From NCBI GenBank assembly GCA_010645155.1, contig CM021321.1, forward strand, positions 2,665,786-2,729,785: a stretch of 64,000 nucleotides of DNA, read 5' to 3'. The notes beneath the pieces were generated by a model. It made no database searches. It was not told the origin of the DNA and was given only the letters and a program-made list of their open reading frames with translations. The position numbers were made by a program, and so were the translations under genes. This DNA comes from Tigriopus japonicus (taxonomy: Eukaryota > Arthropoda > Copepoda > Harpacticoida > Harpacticidae). Below are positions 49,401 to 62,800 of this stretch, in pieces. The stretch's first letter is position 1. Each line of letters opens with the position of its first letter.

Positions 49401-52400
49401 TTGCGCTTTGGCTTGCCAAAACCATCTCAGGTCTGACCAGGCCGTTGAGGTTTTCAGAGCCGACCTGCTTGATTGGGTACATAACAATTTGAACTTGGCT
49501 CCGGCAAGATAGGTTTTAGCAACCCTGGCTTTTGGCGTTGAAATTCCAGACATCCACACACTTGTATCTTCTCCTCTTCCAAGAGATGGATATTTTAATG
49601 GCGCTTTTGAAACGATCCCTTTTATATGTCTAGAATATGTAGGCAAGGTTAGGGAAGATAAGGAGACGAGGCAAATTTGAATTGATCGCAATGCCCTTGC
49701 CGGCCTTAATGGGCTCTTTTCACTTACTACTTGGGTACGAGAAGACCTTACCCTACATTTATCCAGCCGGGTATTATTGATATTCTGTACTTAGTCTCCA
49801 GTACACGTTCAGAAGAAGATCTCAGAATTATGGGAACCTCTTCTTCCCATCCCTCATGGACCTAATGGACAGCTTGAATAAACGACCCATTAGGAACAAC
49901 ATATTTGAGATCATGGGCCTTCTGGCACGGCATTGTGGAATAATGGAAGCAGGCGCCCTGAATCGCCGCAGTAGTCGTGAGTGGCCGCATTCTCTAGGAG
50001 CTGGCATTCATTGTTTGCGTTTGGTCGTCATTGATTATTGACGGGTGCCAAATCACTTTGAGACCGATGAAGGTTCTTCACCCACCATTTCCAAGGTACA
50101 ACTACAGATGCACGCTTAAGTGGACTTGAATTATTCCGGACTAGACCGACTCCGTCTCACCTTGAATCATAAAAAAGTCCAGATGATTTACTTACTCTTG
50201 GGCACTGGCTCATTGACGGAAATGGTTCATCTTCCCAAGGTCACGGACTTGAATCTACTCCAAGGAAGCAAGGCCACGCCGTCGTCGCAAATCATGTCTC
50301 TTTCTCACTCTCTATCGCTAAAAGGGACCCAAGTGGGTGGTTTGGGAAGAGATCCATGTGCGATTTAAAGGAAACACGACGAATCATGACTTGGCAAAAG
50401 CTCGTCACATTTCCACGCGATGTCGACTACTTGTACATTGAGATTAGGGCCCCTCAATTCTCGAATGGTTATGGGCGAGGATGCGAGCCAGCAGTAGGCC
50501 TCTCAAGGGCCACTCATTTCCCCTCGAGGCTCCAACAAAATCAAAAGGATTCCATCCAGATTCGGAGTGGAACCAAAAAAGGGGACGACGACTCTTCAGC
50601 TCGATCAGGGCACAAAAACAAAGAAAAATAAAACCAGTTTTTTTTTCTCGGACGAGCAAATCGAACTCGGCAATACTTGGGCTATTGTTACGTGGAGGAC
50701 TTGCCAAAAGTTTGTCTGGCAAACAAGTCTCTATCTTCTTCAGAGTCGACTCAGCGATGGTCCGGGCTATTTATGCCTTTCGAATTGACCTTCATTCAGT
50801 GATCGTTTTGTGCCGCCACCCGCTCCAAAAGGTCCAATGGAACTAGTATTATCAAAGTCCCATCTTGGATTATGGTGGTGTTTTTCGTCTATTTGGCAAG
50901 CTAAAGGCTTGAAAAGGAATCATGTTCCCGTGGATAGGGAAAAAATAAGTTTTATAAAATGCGGAACAAAACGCCAATGAAATCGGTGGACAAGGCAGCA
51001 TTCGGAGCATACTTTTGGTAATGAAATGTATGGTGTTTAAAGGTACTTGTGCAATTAAATGTTGAGTATCTGGATCATAGATTTTGATATTGACATTTGA
51101 CAACCACAATGTCTGCTACAATAGAGTAATAACCAGTTTGTCGGCTATTAGTCATATCAATTAAGCAATTGAATTCACTGACCTGTCAACTACGTAATAG
51201 ATCATTCTGATTGGACAAAGTCAACGAAGCCAACAAAGCAAAAGTGAGCTCCCACCAACGGGTCAAATACTGTCATTAGAACAGTCTATGTGAAATCGAT
51301 CATTTGTTGCACAAGTTCGTCTACAACCAAAGAGATCAACCCTCTCATTAAGAATGCAATGTTTGAATTGGATTGACGGTTGAACACTGCCAAGATTGGG
51401 CAATCTCTCTTTCCTTCTGGGTGACCTTATATCTTTTCTATTGGATTTCCTTCTTTCTTGATCGTTGTTTGCTACAAAATTTTGTTGTGTTGAATTCATG
51501 TACGTATTTTTTCCACCGAAAGATACCAACTTTTTGGATTTGAACTACCACATTTCCTCTTTCTTTTCCAAATATACATCATGGAGGACCACATGACAAG
51601 TGTTTTTTTCAATGATAACTAATGAGAGCAAGATTTTGTTCCAACTATTTTTGACCCCTCTTAGAAAGCAAGGTCTCTAAATATCTACAAAATAGGAATG
51701 AGATTTCAAACAAGATCCCCGAATCCTCAAATACTTGCAAGTAGGAAAGACGGCCTGATTTTCCAGTTCTTCCAACTTGAGATGGGTCCAAAAAGATCAA
51801 AGCCCTCAGAGACCTTTTGCCGCACACGCTGAAGTTCACCAATGAGATTGGACTCAATTAAAAGAGGGATTTTCATGGTAAAACTAGATAAAAACAAATT
51901 CTTGACGTGGTCCAAGTGAGCTTCAAAGTACACCCATACGAATCTATGAAGTTTCAAGTACATTTCAGAGCATTAGCTAATGCTTTCTCGGAAGTGGTTT
52001 CAAGCAAAATGATTAAACCATAGCAACTCGGCTAATCTGCCCTTCTTAGTCTTCCTAGAACGATGTTACGTACATATCTCGGGGCAATTTCAGACTGCGG
52101 ATGTTTCTAGCTTCATTTTGCCCCTTGGAATGCCCCCGAGATCCTTCGTAGGGTTGCCAGACAAAGAAAAGTACCTGACTTCATGGCACAATTGTTGTTG
52201 TTAATAAATCATAACAGCAACTCAAGCTACCCAGGACTGTGCAACAATGGTAGCAAAATTTGTTTTCGCCAACGTCTTTGTCGTTTCATCTGGTCTGCTT
52301 ATTTTCGGCAGACTGTGGAGAACAAGTCTGCAAGTCCCAATTTTGCGGACTGTCACTTGTGGCACTTGCAAATGGAAGCAACAGAGAGTGAATGACTGGG

Positions 52401-55400
52401 TTGGTCGTGGCAGCCTGGTTTGTTTCACGGTGTCTGCTTTCCGAAAGGTCTTACTGCCATCGATCAGCCTCCGCTCGAAAACGACGACACCATTTGCAAT
52501 TCCCCACAGCCACGCCTCAGGAAGGTCAAGGTTAGCGAGGCTCTCGTACACAAACGTGAGATTCAAATCATTTCACGGCCTTCTTGTCTGAACCCAAAAT
52601 GGAGTCTTATGCATCCTGACAAGATGGCAATGGATGCGAAAGGTCAAAGCCATGAAATGCTCACGACGGCAGTCCGTTTTGTCATAATCTATCAGGTTGA
52701 TCAGAGGGAACATGCCGTCCTGGCGGCCTTTGACCACAGATCCACGTGGGAAAGTGCATCACATGCTTGGTTCTTCCGTCGTTCTACCAACCACCAGAGT
52801 TTGATAGCCTTTTGGTAAGGCTCTTTTTCCCTGTTGGGAAGACCACTTTGTTTTCCGGCTTCTCACTTTGTCCTTCAAAGAAGAAGACGACTGCTACTAG
52901 TACTACTACCACCACCAATTTCTCCACTCAGGGAACACTTGTCGCTGGCAAAAGTTTTCCACAATCCGAAAACCACCAACCCACCCACCCACCAACTAGT
53001 CAACAAAGCTTGCATGTACCAGAGTCTCTGGGTGGTTTCCAATTCCCCTTTTTTGGTCTAGTCCGAAAGTTGCTCAACGGAGAAAGAGGGAAATTATCAA
53101 AACTTCTGCCCACCAAAAAAACGACTTGGTCTTTAAATTGCTGGTCAATGAGGCTCACATAATCCGAATTGACGACATTTACCCCCAGACAGACCTCACT
53201 GGGTGGTCATCTCCTTTGGCTGGGTGCATTATCCACCGAGACGTTTTGGTCAATCATTCTACGAACATTAAGCAGGGTTCCCGCAAATCCATCCAAGACG
53301 GACGCCATTTTGTTCGTTGGTACGCACGTGAATCGTTCCACCTCGTCCTGATGCAGCCATTAACTTGAATCGGCCTTCTCATACGATTTGTGGATCAAGA
53401 TCACTAAAGGTCCTTCACGGAACTAAACAGACCTTAAAGAGCCGAGATAGCAAATGCGAGAAAGAGAGAGCAAACCGAACCAAACGAAGAGCACGCCGAA
53501 TAATGGCCAAGATTTATGGGACAAGGTTGAGTGCTCGGCCAGATTTGTTTCCTTGGGGCCTTGGGTTTCCTTAATTTCTCGAGCACCAAGCGTCAATTTG
53601 GACCATCAGATGCTTCTCCTTCTTCCGAGAAATGCACATATCACATGTTGGCCTTTGTGTACATGGAAATCAAACTTATTTTGGACCCTGAAATCTTGAT
53701 CCCGTCAAACAGTGGTTGCACTCGAATTTGATCATAACAATGAGCGTAGTTTTGACTTTTTAGCTGTTATTTTGGCCTGCACATAAAGCGGTCCTATCCT
53801 CGTTGAATCATTCGCCTCATTAAGGCTTGTCTTCGTTGTCATCGTCCAGCGATTTTGTAGCCACACATGTCTCATTAGATGGGCAGCATTTTGTTCCGCT
53901 GACATCATCATGCTATAATCCTCCGAGTAAATTTACTTCAACTATTAACATTGTCTTGTCTGTCCTTTCCTGAACCAGATTGTTGTTTCCGCTTGAGGGA
54001 GAAGGGATCATTTTATTGGCCATTTCGTTGTAAAAGCATTCTTCACCAACAGCCCCCCACACTTTACTCGGTCTTTCTTTCTTTGGCGTCTTTTAACCTC
54101 GTTTCTTTTACTTGCTAATTTCTCGAGCACTGCCTCAAACTATGAACAGGCCGAAGACTTACCTCAAGGGTGAATTCTGTCCCGAGGATATTACTTAGTA
54201 CGAACTTGTAATACTCGAGACGATTTACGTGCATACGCGGACATATGCACCAGTGCTTTCATCTCCAAGTACGTCGAACTACTGCTTTTCGTCAGTGTTG
54301 CTGTGGCTCAGGTGTGAGGTCGGCAAAGTTACGGGAAAGTTTGAAAACAAAAGGGTTTTCCATCCTGGGGGGACAACATTAACAGAGGACGACAAAAATT
54401 CCACTCATTGTCACAATCTTCAAGAACGGCTTAAACGAAAAGAAAGAGAGATAAGAGTTTTTTTTCACCAAACCCACAGTACAGTACACCAGACAGTCAG
54501 TCGAAAACCTGGAAGCAGTAAATTTGCACCCGGTAAAATCGAGACCAGAGATTGGTTAGTGGCATTCATTGGCTCTGGTGAACGAATGTTTTGAAACGCT
54601 TTTTTATGCTCACGCTCTGTTTTTTTGGATTATGGTTATTGGCCATTCCTGGTCTTGTGTACGATAACCACGGACAACAGAAAAAAACACAAACATGGCA
54701 TTTTTTATGAATGTTATCCAACTGCATTCTTAACAATAGTTGTATGTGTTCCAGGCGGAATACATATAATGCTAGAGAAAAGCTCCTCACCATAACACAC
54801 GTACTCGTACTGTACTCCATTTTTATCGATATTCCAACCACTTACTCAGTTTTGTGCTTATTCCGCGTCTTGGTTTTCAAAGAAGGCTTTGAATGATATT
54901 CAAAGTTCGTCCATGACTCTTCTTGACAACTTTATTTCATGTTTAAAAAGATACTTTTGGTATCAAGCCCTTTCAGACATTATCCTGGCTTAATCAAGTT
55001 GCAAAGTCGGAATTGCTAGAAATACGAAATCGCTCTGAAACTTAACCAAAATCGTCGCTGAATGATCATGTGTTGACCTCATCAATCTAAAATGTAACCA
55101 TCTGCCTCTCAAAGCCATCTTTCTAAGATTTTTCAAAGATGATAGAATTTCCTATTTTTTAGCCATATGGAAACGAAATTGGAAATGCTTTTGGAAAGAA
55201 ATTCTACCAATTGATGACAATCGCTAACCAAATACTTCCCCTAAACTATACACGATACATGGATTGCACTCGCCATTACCAACAAGGTTTACCAAATGTT
55301 TGAAATGTGAAGTAAGTTTTTCTCCAAATTTGATCAACAGCGCCCCTTTTTTGTCCCTTTGGCACTACCGAAGGTAAACGCGTCAATTTTCAAAGAACGA

Positions 55401-58400
55401 GTGGATGCGACAACGAAGTGACAAGAACGAATGGATGGTTTAATCATTTGGCTAGGCCGTCTTAACCGCTCATTCATTGTTGTCAAGCTCCTTTTGCTCC
55501 ACTAATTCCGCACGTTCAGATAGGGTGACACTCCCTCCAATCACACCCTAGGAATGGTGCAGTATTAAAGTTGCATCTTCTCTCCCTTTGTCTCAGTCGA
55601 GACTAGCTAGCTAGCGGCTAGTAAGTCTGGCGATTATGGGAAAAGTGCAATTGTTGATGGCATTACTGGGCTGCTGCTGCTGCTCCTCTTCCTCTTCCAG
55701 TTTCTCTTCGTCGTATTGGTCCTCTTCCGTTTTGGAATGGGACAAATGCCGAACCAATTCCGTCTCGGCTTGTGTTTGCACCTCCTGATCTTAATACCCA
55801 ATTTCCCAGCGAGCATCATCCCGTCAAGCTCGAGGGGCCAGATAACACACAACCAGATTTAGATATGAAGGCTATGGAATTGCAATTTTATTGTGCCACG
55901 TGTGAAGTGCATTTCCGCTCCGCTTCGGCATCAGTGGGAACAACTCTTCACTACGATCAAGTAGACGAGATAAATTTGTCTGATCGGCAAAACACGACCA
56001 CCAAACTTGAGGTTTAGAAATATTTTCACATCGTCTTTTACTTCACCAATCTACAATCAGTTTTGTCTTAAAGAGGAGAACAAATCAGAGTAAAAATTAG
56101 TGCTCGGTAGAAAGGCAAAGTTTAGTAGAGAAACCCGAGGTTTTTGAAATATTTCAACCCTGGCTTTGCAGATACAAGTCCAAAGAACTTCAGACGTGGT
56201 TGGGAAATAATAGTAAATGAATGCGGTATTTCCCTGCAAACGCCAAAATTTCTCGATTACAGAGAAACACTGAACTCTTGGCCAGGCATTCAAAAAGCCT
56301 TTGAATCTTGCAAAATGGGAATTTCTGTTGGTTGTGCGTCTTTATCCTGAATTGTTAGTGAAAGCTTTGGCACTAATTTTTCCTGTTTTATTTCAAATGT
56401 ACACGGGCGAAAGAAAAATTGATGAATATCCTAAATTGGCTTCAAATGTAAGTTTGCAAATTTGAGTTCAAATTACTGTTTAAAACGTCGAAGCATTTCA
56501 AATGAAAGAGTACAATTGAATTGATTTTCTCAGCCAAGTTTTGCTTTGAACATGCCTATTTGGAGACTGTTCTTTGACAAGGTTAAATAACTGTGAAGGA
56601 GTCAGCACATTTCATGGAAGAAATGTTGCCTTTTGTTTGACATTGGAAAAGAAAATGGCTCTTATTTGCGTTGAAAGAGACGAAATTTCGACTGAAGGGA
56701 TGTCTTGTTTGCCTTTTTAACCCCACCTTAGAAGCGATTCAACAAATGCTCATGATCTATTTAGTATATCCCCTTCATAAAGAAACGCGTCGGTGATCAA
56801 TTCTAAGCCAGCTACGTAGTTTTAATGCCAATCATTCACTTGCATAGAGAAGCATAGATTCGCTTGGACGAACTTCGTCGAGTTGGACTACAAAAATGAA
56901 TATGCACGACAAGCTTCTCGCAACTTGAAGAAGCCCAAGAAAAGCTAGTTGAATTAATAAGATTACGAAACAGAGCAATATCGTAAGAAGGAGTGAGTGA
57001 GTGAGTGCACTTTCGTCCATGTCCCACTAACCCCGACATTTCGCATCGTTTCTCTTTCTTTAACATCACATGGTCTCAATCGCTGACAGTCCATCAGTCG
57101 TAAATGTGGCTCCTCAATTAGCAGGTGTCCTGGTCATTTTCTTCACATGCTAGATTGTCCAAATCTTCGGTGTGGGTCTCTGTTCCAGTTGAAAAGTTTC
57201 AAAACGGAGAATGTCCATTGTATTGAAGGCAAATATGGAAGGTAATTTCTTACGGACTCGTAGCAAAAGGCACTGACAATCCAGTCAAGGACTGTCGTAC
57301 TCTTCAAGACTTCTCCAACAACCAACTATTAGGGATGCATTTCAAGGAACATTTCGTCCCGAGTTCTTTTTTGTGAGCGGGGGCACCAAAGCCATCTTCC
57401 ATTGGAACCCCGGAGCTATGTTCAACACAACCACTGGCTTTTTTCGCTTCTGCACTTTTCATCCGAGCAAATGCATTTGGGACGAAGATAGCCAAAATCT
57501 AGATTAAGATTGAATCATATACAACTTGTATTACGACCTGAATTGACCTCTTGCACAAGGTTGTACTTGTCCAATATGCATCCTTTGGGGCTCTACTTTA
57601 AAAAGGCAAATCTATAACTTTCATTCCATGAACAACAAAATTCGTTTCAACAAAATATTGATAGGGATTGCTCTTAAGTTCCCTATCTTTATTCTAAAGA
57701 TCACTCATATCATGCGTTTCTCTTCGAACGAATCGAAGCCAAGTGCAATTTGAAATTTGAGAAAGTTCCTTATTTGGACTAAACTTTTAATTGAAAATGG
57801 TTAGGTAAGTCTAGAGAGTGATTGCAAGGATCTTGGCAATTGTTTTATTGAGAAAAATCACATTTGAATACGATATTAAGAGACAGGATACAAAGGTATA
57901 TGGATCAAGATTGGTGTTAACGTAGTAGGAGGCTCGATGAAGCTCGAGTTTAAAGTGTTTAACTTAAAAGAACCGCCCTGTTTTTGTGATGGCAAAAGTA
58001 CGATTGAGCGAGCAAGGGAGTTTACATTCGTTTTCAGCGAGCTTGTGTCAAATTTAGTCGATGCAAAGTTTACCTTCGAAAGCCTATCAGAGAGAATAAG
58101 CAAGAGAATAGGCTCCTACCATTGTTGCTGTTGTTGTTGTTCTTACTTGATATTGTTAAAGCAATTTATTCTCATTCTCACTGGCTGCCAACCAAAAAGG
58201 CAATGTTTGCTCAACGAGAAGGCAAACGAGCAAAAAGGCGGGAACCAACAAAACTGACTGAAAAAAGGGATTTCAATGGTTTGGTGTACGAAGGGTAATC
58301 AACAAAAATAAGGTGGTTTATTTCACTAGTCAAATTCTAAAAAAGGGACCCTAGTGTGCCTTTACAAAGGAAAATAATAAGTTTGTTTACAAATGTGCGG

Positions 58401-59560
58401 CTGTTATTGTTGGAGTTCCGAATAACGACTTTCCCATCCAGTGTTGATGTGTTGATGTTCTACAATTCATCCTATTGCAAAAAAGTGAAATATTTCTTCC
58501 CATTGAATGTTATTTTGCAAATCCGTTTGATTTTCACGTACCTAATGTAAGTTAAAGAAACTAGCCAAAATGTAGTTTCATGCAAAAACACACCTCATAC
58601 GCTATCAACTTTGTAAGTTGTTCCTTATTCCCAAGACGAATTTAGGAGAACTTCATGAAATTTATTTTCATGAACATTGCTCATAAAATCTTTTGTTTTG
58701 TATTAGCAAAAAATTATTAAAGATATTCGGAAGTTTGAACGCCAATCCCATTTATTCTTACTTACCGCTCGTACCTACTTGGACCCGAGTTGCGTCCATT
58801 TCCAATCGCGGAAATCATTGTTCCACGATGAACTCTGAAATTGCACCAACATTGCAATCGCTCTGGAACTATTGTTTGTCGCTCAACAATCATGTTTCAC
58901 GAATCAGCACGACATTTTGGGCACAAGCAAACATTTCATCGCAGAAAACAAGGGGGAAGTTTGCTCACACGTCCTAGGAATCTTGCATTTTGCGACAAAG
59001 TCCAAAAATTCCGTTTTCGAGTCGTTGTTAACATATTAAAATGCAGGAATTCTCTCAAGTACGGTAAAATGCCTTATTAGAATATTTTTGGGTCTTCTAC
59101 TGAACAGTATGTTGACGAAATGCTAGAGTTAAAAAGCAATATCCTGAACATAGATCTTTAACATGCCTTTTGTCAGAGACCACATTACATTTGAAGCAAT
59201 TGGAACATAAATTCTGCAAGCCCCATCATTATCATCATGTGTTGAATAGACACACAAATGGGACAAGCTAAAAAACCGTCCATGTCGTGTTAACGATTGT
59301 GGCATTAAGAAACGAATATTGGTGATTCATTTCTTATTTAGTGCCCAACCACAATTTTGTGGAGCCTTCGCCAAACCTACCAACGCAAGAGCTACATTCA
59401 TCGGCACCGATGAAGAAGAAATGGTCTGAAAAAATGTTTATTCAATAAGTAATTCATCGAGTCGTCGCATTTCAAATTTATGAATATTGACGCACTGTCA
59501 AGTGCAGCAAGTTCGTTCCCATGAAAACAAATGAATCATATTGGACAGGACAAGAGGGTA
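43496..59560. other. Long region without secure exons
   Basis: About 16 kb downstream of the last clear Dpr-like exon. Many short frames exist on both strands, but none has a recognisable domain together with good splice sites. It probably contains further Dpr-like intron sequence and intergenic DNA. Weak candidate terminal exons are listed as findings. Simple repeats occur at about 46404-46432 (GAAA) and 49085-49103 (TTTG). Confidence 0.4.
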
Positions 59561-59562
59561 TA

Positions 59563-59858
59563 CAGGGTGCGCCACTTAAAAAAAAAGACAGAGGTTTGAT
59601 AAAGCAACGCCAATTTAAATTTTAGCGTGAAGACCCCCAAATCCAGCTCATAAGGCCAATCACTTGTTATTATTCTGAGGGGATTTCGAGACTTTAGGTG
59701 TTTCAACAAGAAGAAAGGCAACCAAGAAAGATGATTAGTAATAGATCTGTTAAATATTGTTGCAATCAACATTATTTGTAACAAGTGCTTTTTGATTTGA
59801 CGGCTCAGTTCCCTCAAATTGTCAATTATTCATGTCCGATTTAAAGTGGTGCACCCTG
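59563..59858. mobile_element. 296-bp mariner-type MITE
   Basis: The left end CAGGGTGCGCCACTT is complementary, with one mismatch, to the right end (AAGTGGTGCACCCTG). TA flanks both sides (59561-59562 and 59859-59860). TA targets and CAGGGTG-type ends are known in Tc1/mariner elements. There is no transposase frame inside. Confidence 0.7.
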
Positions 59859-59860
59859 TA

Positions 59861-62800
59861 CAAGACACAGCACAGAAAATTTTCCCATCGAATACCAACG
59901 GTAGAATAGAGGCAAAGCTGAACACGTCACAATCTGGTCCTAAAACCCACCCCTGCCTCGTCACTCAAGATCAGTGGTGGCGTTACAATCCTATCCTTGG
60001 AACGATGGAGGAGCTCTTTGTTAGTTCAGCTAAGCAGAAACCAATAATACTTGACGCAATTCGCTCCAATCCGCAGGCAATCCGAGCAGCAAGAAACCCG
60101 CCTTGGCAACTTGGTACCTATCTTCTTTTTAGTTTCGGGCTTGAGACACCCCACAGGTCCCGTTGCACATAAGAGTGTCCCGTGGATATCTTTTCTTTCT
60201 GGTCTCATCTACGTATATCACTGTTGTCTTTGAGAGAAAAGTGCATTTGGTTCGGGCTTTTGCCGTTGTGCCTTTCACCAAGCCTCAAGGACAGCGGGAA
60301 CGAGAGTAAACATTTTTATGTCTCAATTTGGAGAAGTCAGTGTTCCATTATTGGAGCACAAATGGAATGAGAGATCTTATGAATCTCAGCTCTGCTGGTT
60401 CCCAAAACAATATCGCTCAAACGGTGGCAGACACACCTGCTTGGCTCGCTTTGTAAGAAAGTTGATGGTGCTGAGTCGTCAGTCAAACTTGGCCCAAACT
60501 CTCAAACATCGATGCCTCTCTACTCTGTGTACATACATGGTACTGTAGGTACAAAGATGAATGAATGGGTGGATGGATGGGTGAAAAGATGAAGTATTGG
60601 ATTCTCTCAAAACATCGGGCTTGGCTTGAGCGTGCAAAGGATTACTTTGAATCCAGTGGGCAATGTAATAAACACCATAACTCTGATTGATCCCAGACCA
60701 TCCTCTTCCAATCGGTATTTGGAGCAAAACTGCATGCAATTTTGGTCCACTTTGGTGCAAAGAAATGAATCGATTTGACGTTGGATGTTTGTTCCCAGAA
60801 GATCTAACGGGTGGTTTGACGAGTCAGAGATGCTGGAAGTGTCCAACTTTCTCTGAGTTTCCCAATTGTCCATTGGTTTGAAGTTTCATTTATCCGGTCT
60901 TTGGCCTTTTGAACGTCAAGAGATGAGTTTTGAGCCTACGTAAAAGCTGCAAAATGCATCCTAGACAGGATAGCTTCATTCTCACTCCATCCCTATCAGG
61001 TGCATGTAATCTTGTTTCGTAGAAGTCGCATCTGCACTTTGATTAAGGTTTCCGAGGCGTTGGTTGAGAGGCGAAAATCTAGTAAAAAAGGCCGGTTCCA
61101 TGGCGCCTCCCCAAGGTCTCTTTGGATGGATGCGCCATAACTTCCAGCCCAAACCTTTGGTTCTCAAAGATCCACGAAAATGGCACATCAAAACACCCCA
61201 ACACGAGGAAAATGGAGGAAAAATGTTTCATTGAATGCGGTTTGCTCATCAATACAAACTTGGCTTGAACGTAGGAATTTGAGAGTCCATTGTGTTGGTT
61301 CAGTGGGGTTGAATGTGCAATACAGTACTTGGTAATCTTGAGGATTAGAAAAAAAAACTATTCATTTTTCATTTGAATAGTTCAAGCCTCTGAACTCTGA
61401 ATTTGAAACTTGCATATGGTTGGAGGTTAAAGGAGTTGGAAAAAAAGTTTGGTTCATCGCGCGACCTCTTTCTTTCATTCTCTAGTCCGATCTTTTTTTC
61501 AGTCTTGTCCAATGTGAAAAGATTCAGTAGACACTTGGTAGCCAAAGAATTGTTCTTCGAAAGTGCTGGCTGGGCTCCATTTCTCAATGAATGAAAGGTG
61601 GACCAACGGCTGAAGTTTGAATGCCGCCCAAAGTCTTGGAAGTGAAACTCCAACCTAATGGAAATTCTGGGTCAAATCTGGCTGGTTCTCGTTTTCTCTT
61701 GATGCAACTGACTTTGCTTGGGTGTTCTCGTTCTTTTGTGCTCAAACTTGTTTTGAAAGTAATTTCTCAAGGGCCCTTTTCAAATTTAAACAAAGAGCAT
61801 AAATTCTCTTCGGTGGCCCGCGCCCACGGAAGAAAAAGTTTCCTTTTTCGAAGGCCATGTCCTTTTTCAATTTTTCTTACTCCCAGAATTGAAACTTTGA
61901 AAGGGGGCAAAGACGGGTGCCAAAAGGATCTCTAGAGTTCAATTCAAGGGTGACAACCGTCGACAAGTGGGATTGAAAGGCCCCAATCCCATTTCCAATG
62001 GTGTTATTATTAAGGCGCCACATCACAGATATGGAAGCAAACAATCCCAACTCTGCCTATCATAGTTCAAAAAGGAGCCCGATGCCCATTGCATGGATGT
62101 ACTGTATGCATTTCTTTGAACTCGCTAATGCGCCGAGGGTTGTCCTCATAAAATTGAAATATGAAGCTTTCGTTGCTTCTTGGCAAATAGCTTTGGGCTC
62201 GCATATATGCCAGATTTTCCCCAAAGGGAGGACGGAGAAGACACCCATGTTTGGTGGATCAAGTATGGACAGGTACAGCAGCAAATTGGATCATTTCATC
62301 CGAAGACGGGTTGAGAAAACCGAGTGATGTTCCACAGGAGACAGGAGGTAGAACAGTTCTTGGGATATTGAGTCAAGGAGGATTCTTGTAGATCGATGCA
62401 CGTGTACTACATTGTCAAGCCCTTTGAAGGGGCTCTTTTTGAGTGTGTTTTGTATGGTTCAATAGCGAGAGTCCAACTTGACAACAATTCTATGGCCATT
62501 AATCTTGGCACAGAGTGAGTGGAGACACAACAGGAAGAAAGTTTCCTTTGGCGAAGTTAATAATATGGTACGGAAATGAAAAACTTTCAGAGCAACCTGT
62601 CGGATTTCCTTAAACTAACCCAACTTGTCACGTCAATGGCCTTTTCAGAACTTTCATTTTCAAATTATGCTCAAGACTTAAGAAAGAACCACATCCTGGT
62701 GGGACAAGGAACTACCAAATACACCTTCATAATCCAAGTGAACGAGTCACATTTACAAAAATGAACTTTTCTCGGAATTGGCAAACGAATGTGAAATATG

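Noticed and set aside
52183..53162. Cluster of overlapping 100-138-residue frames
   Set aside because: No domain, no consistent frame and no splice structure; several frames are open on both strands at once, as expected from chance in sequence of this composition.
59819..60172. 117-residue plus-strand frame
   Set aside because: It begins inside the mariner-type MITE end and shows no recognisable domain or codon bias.
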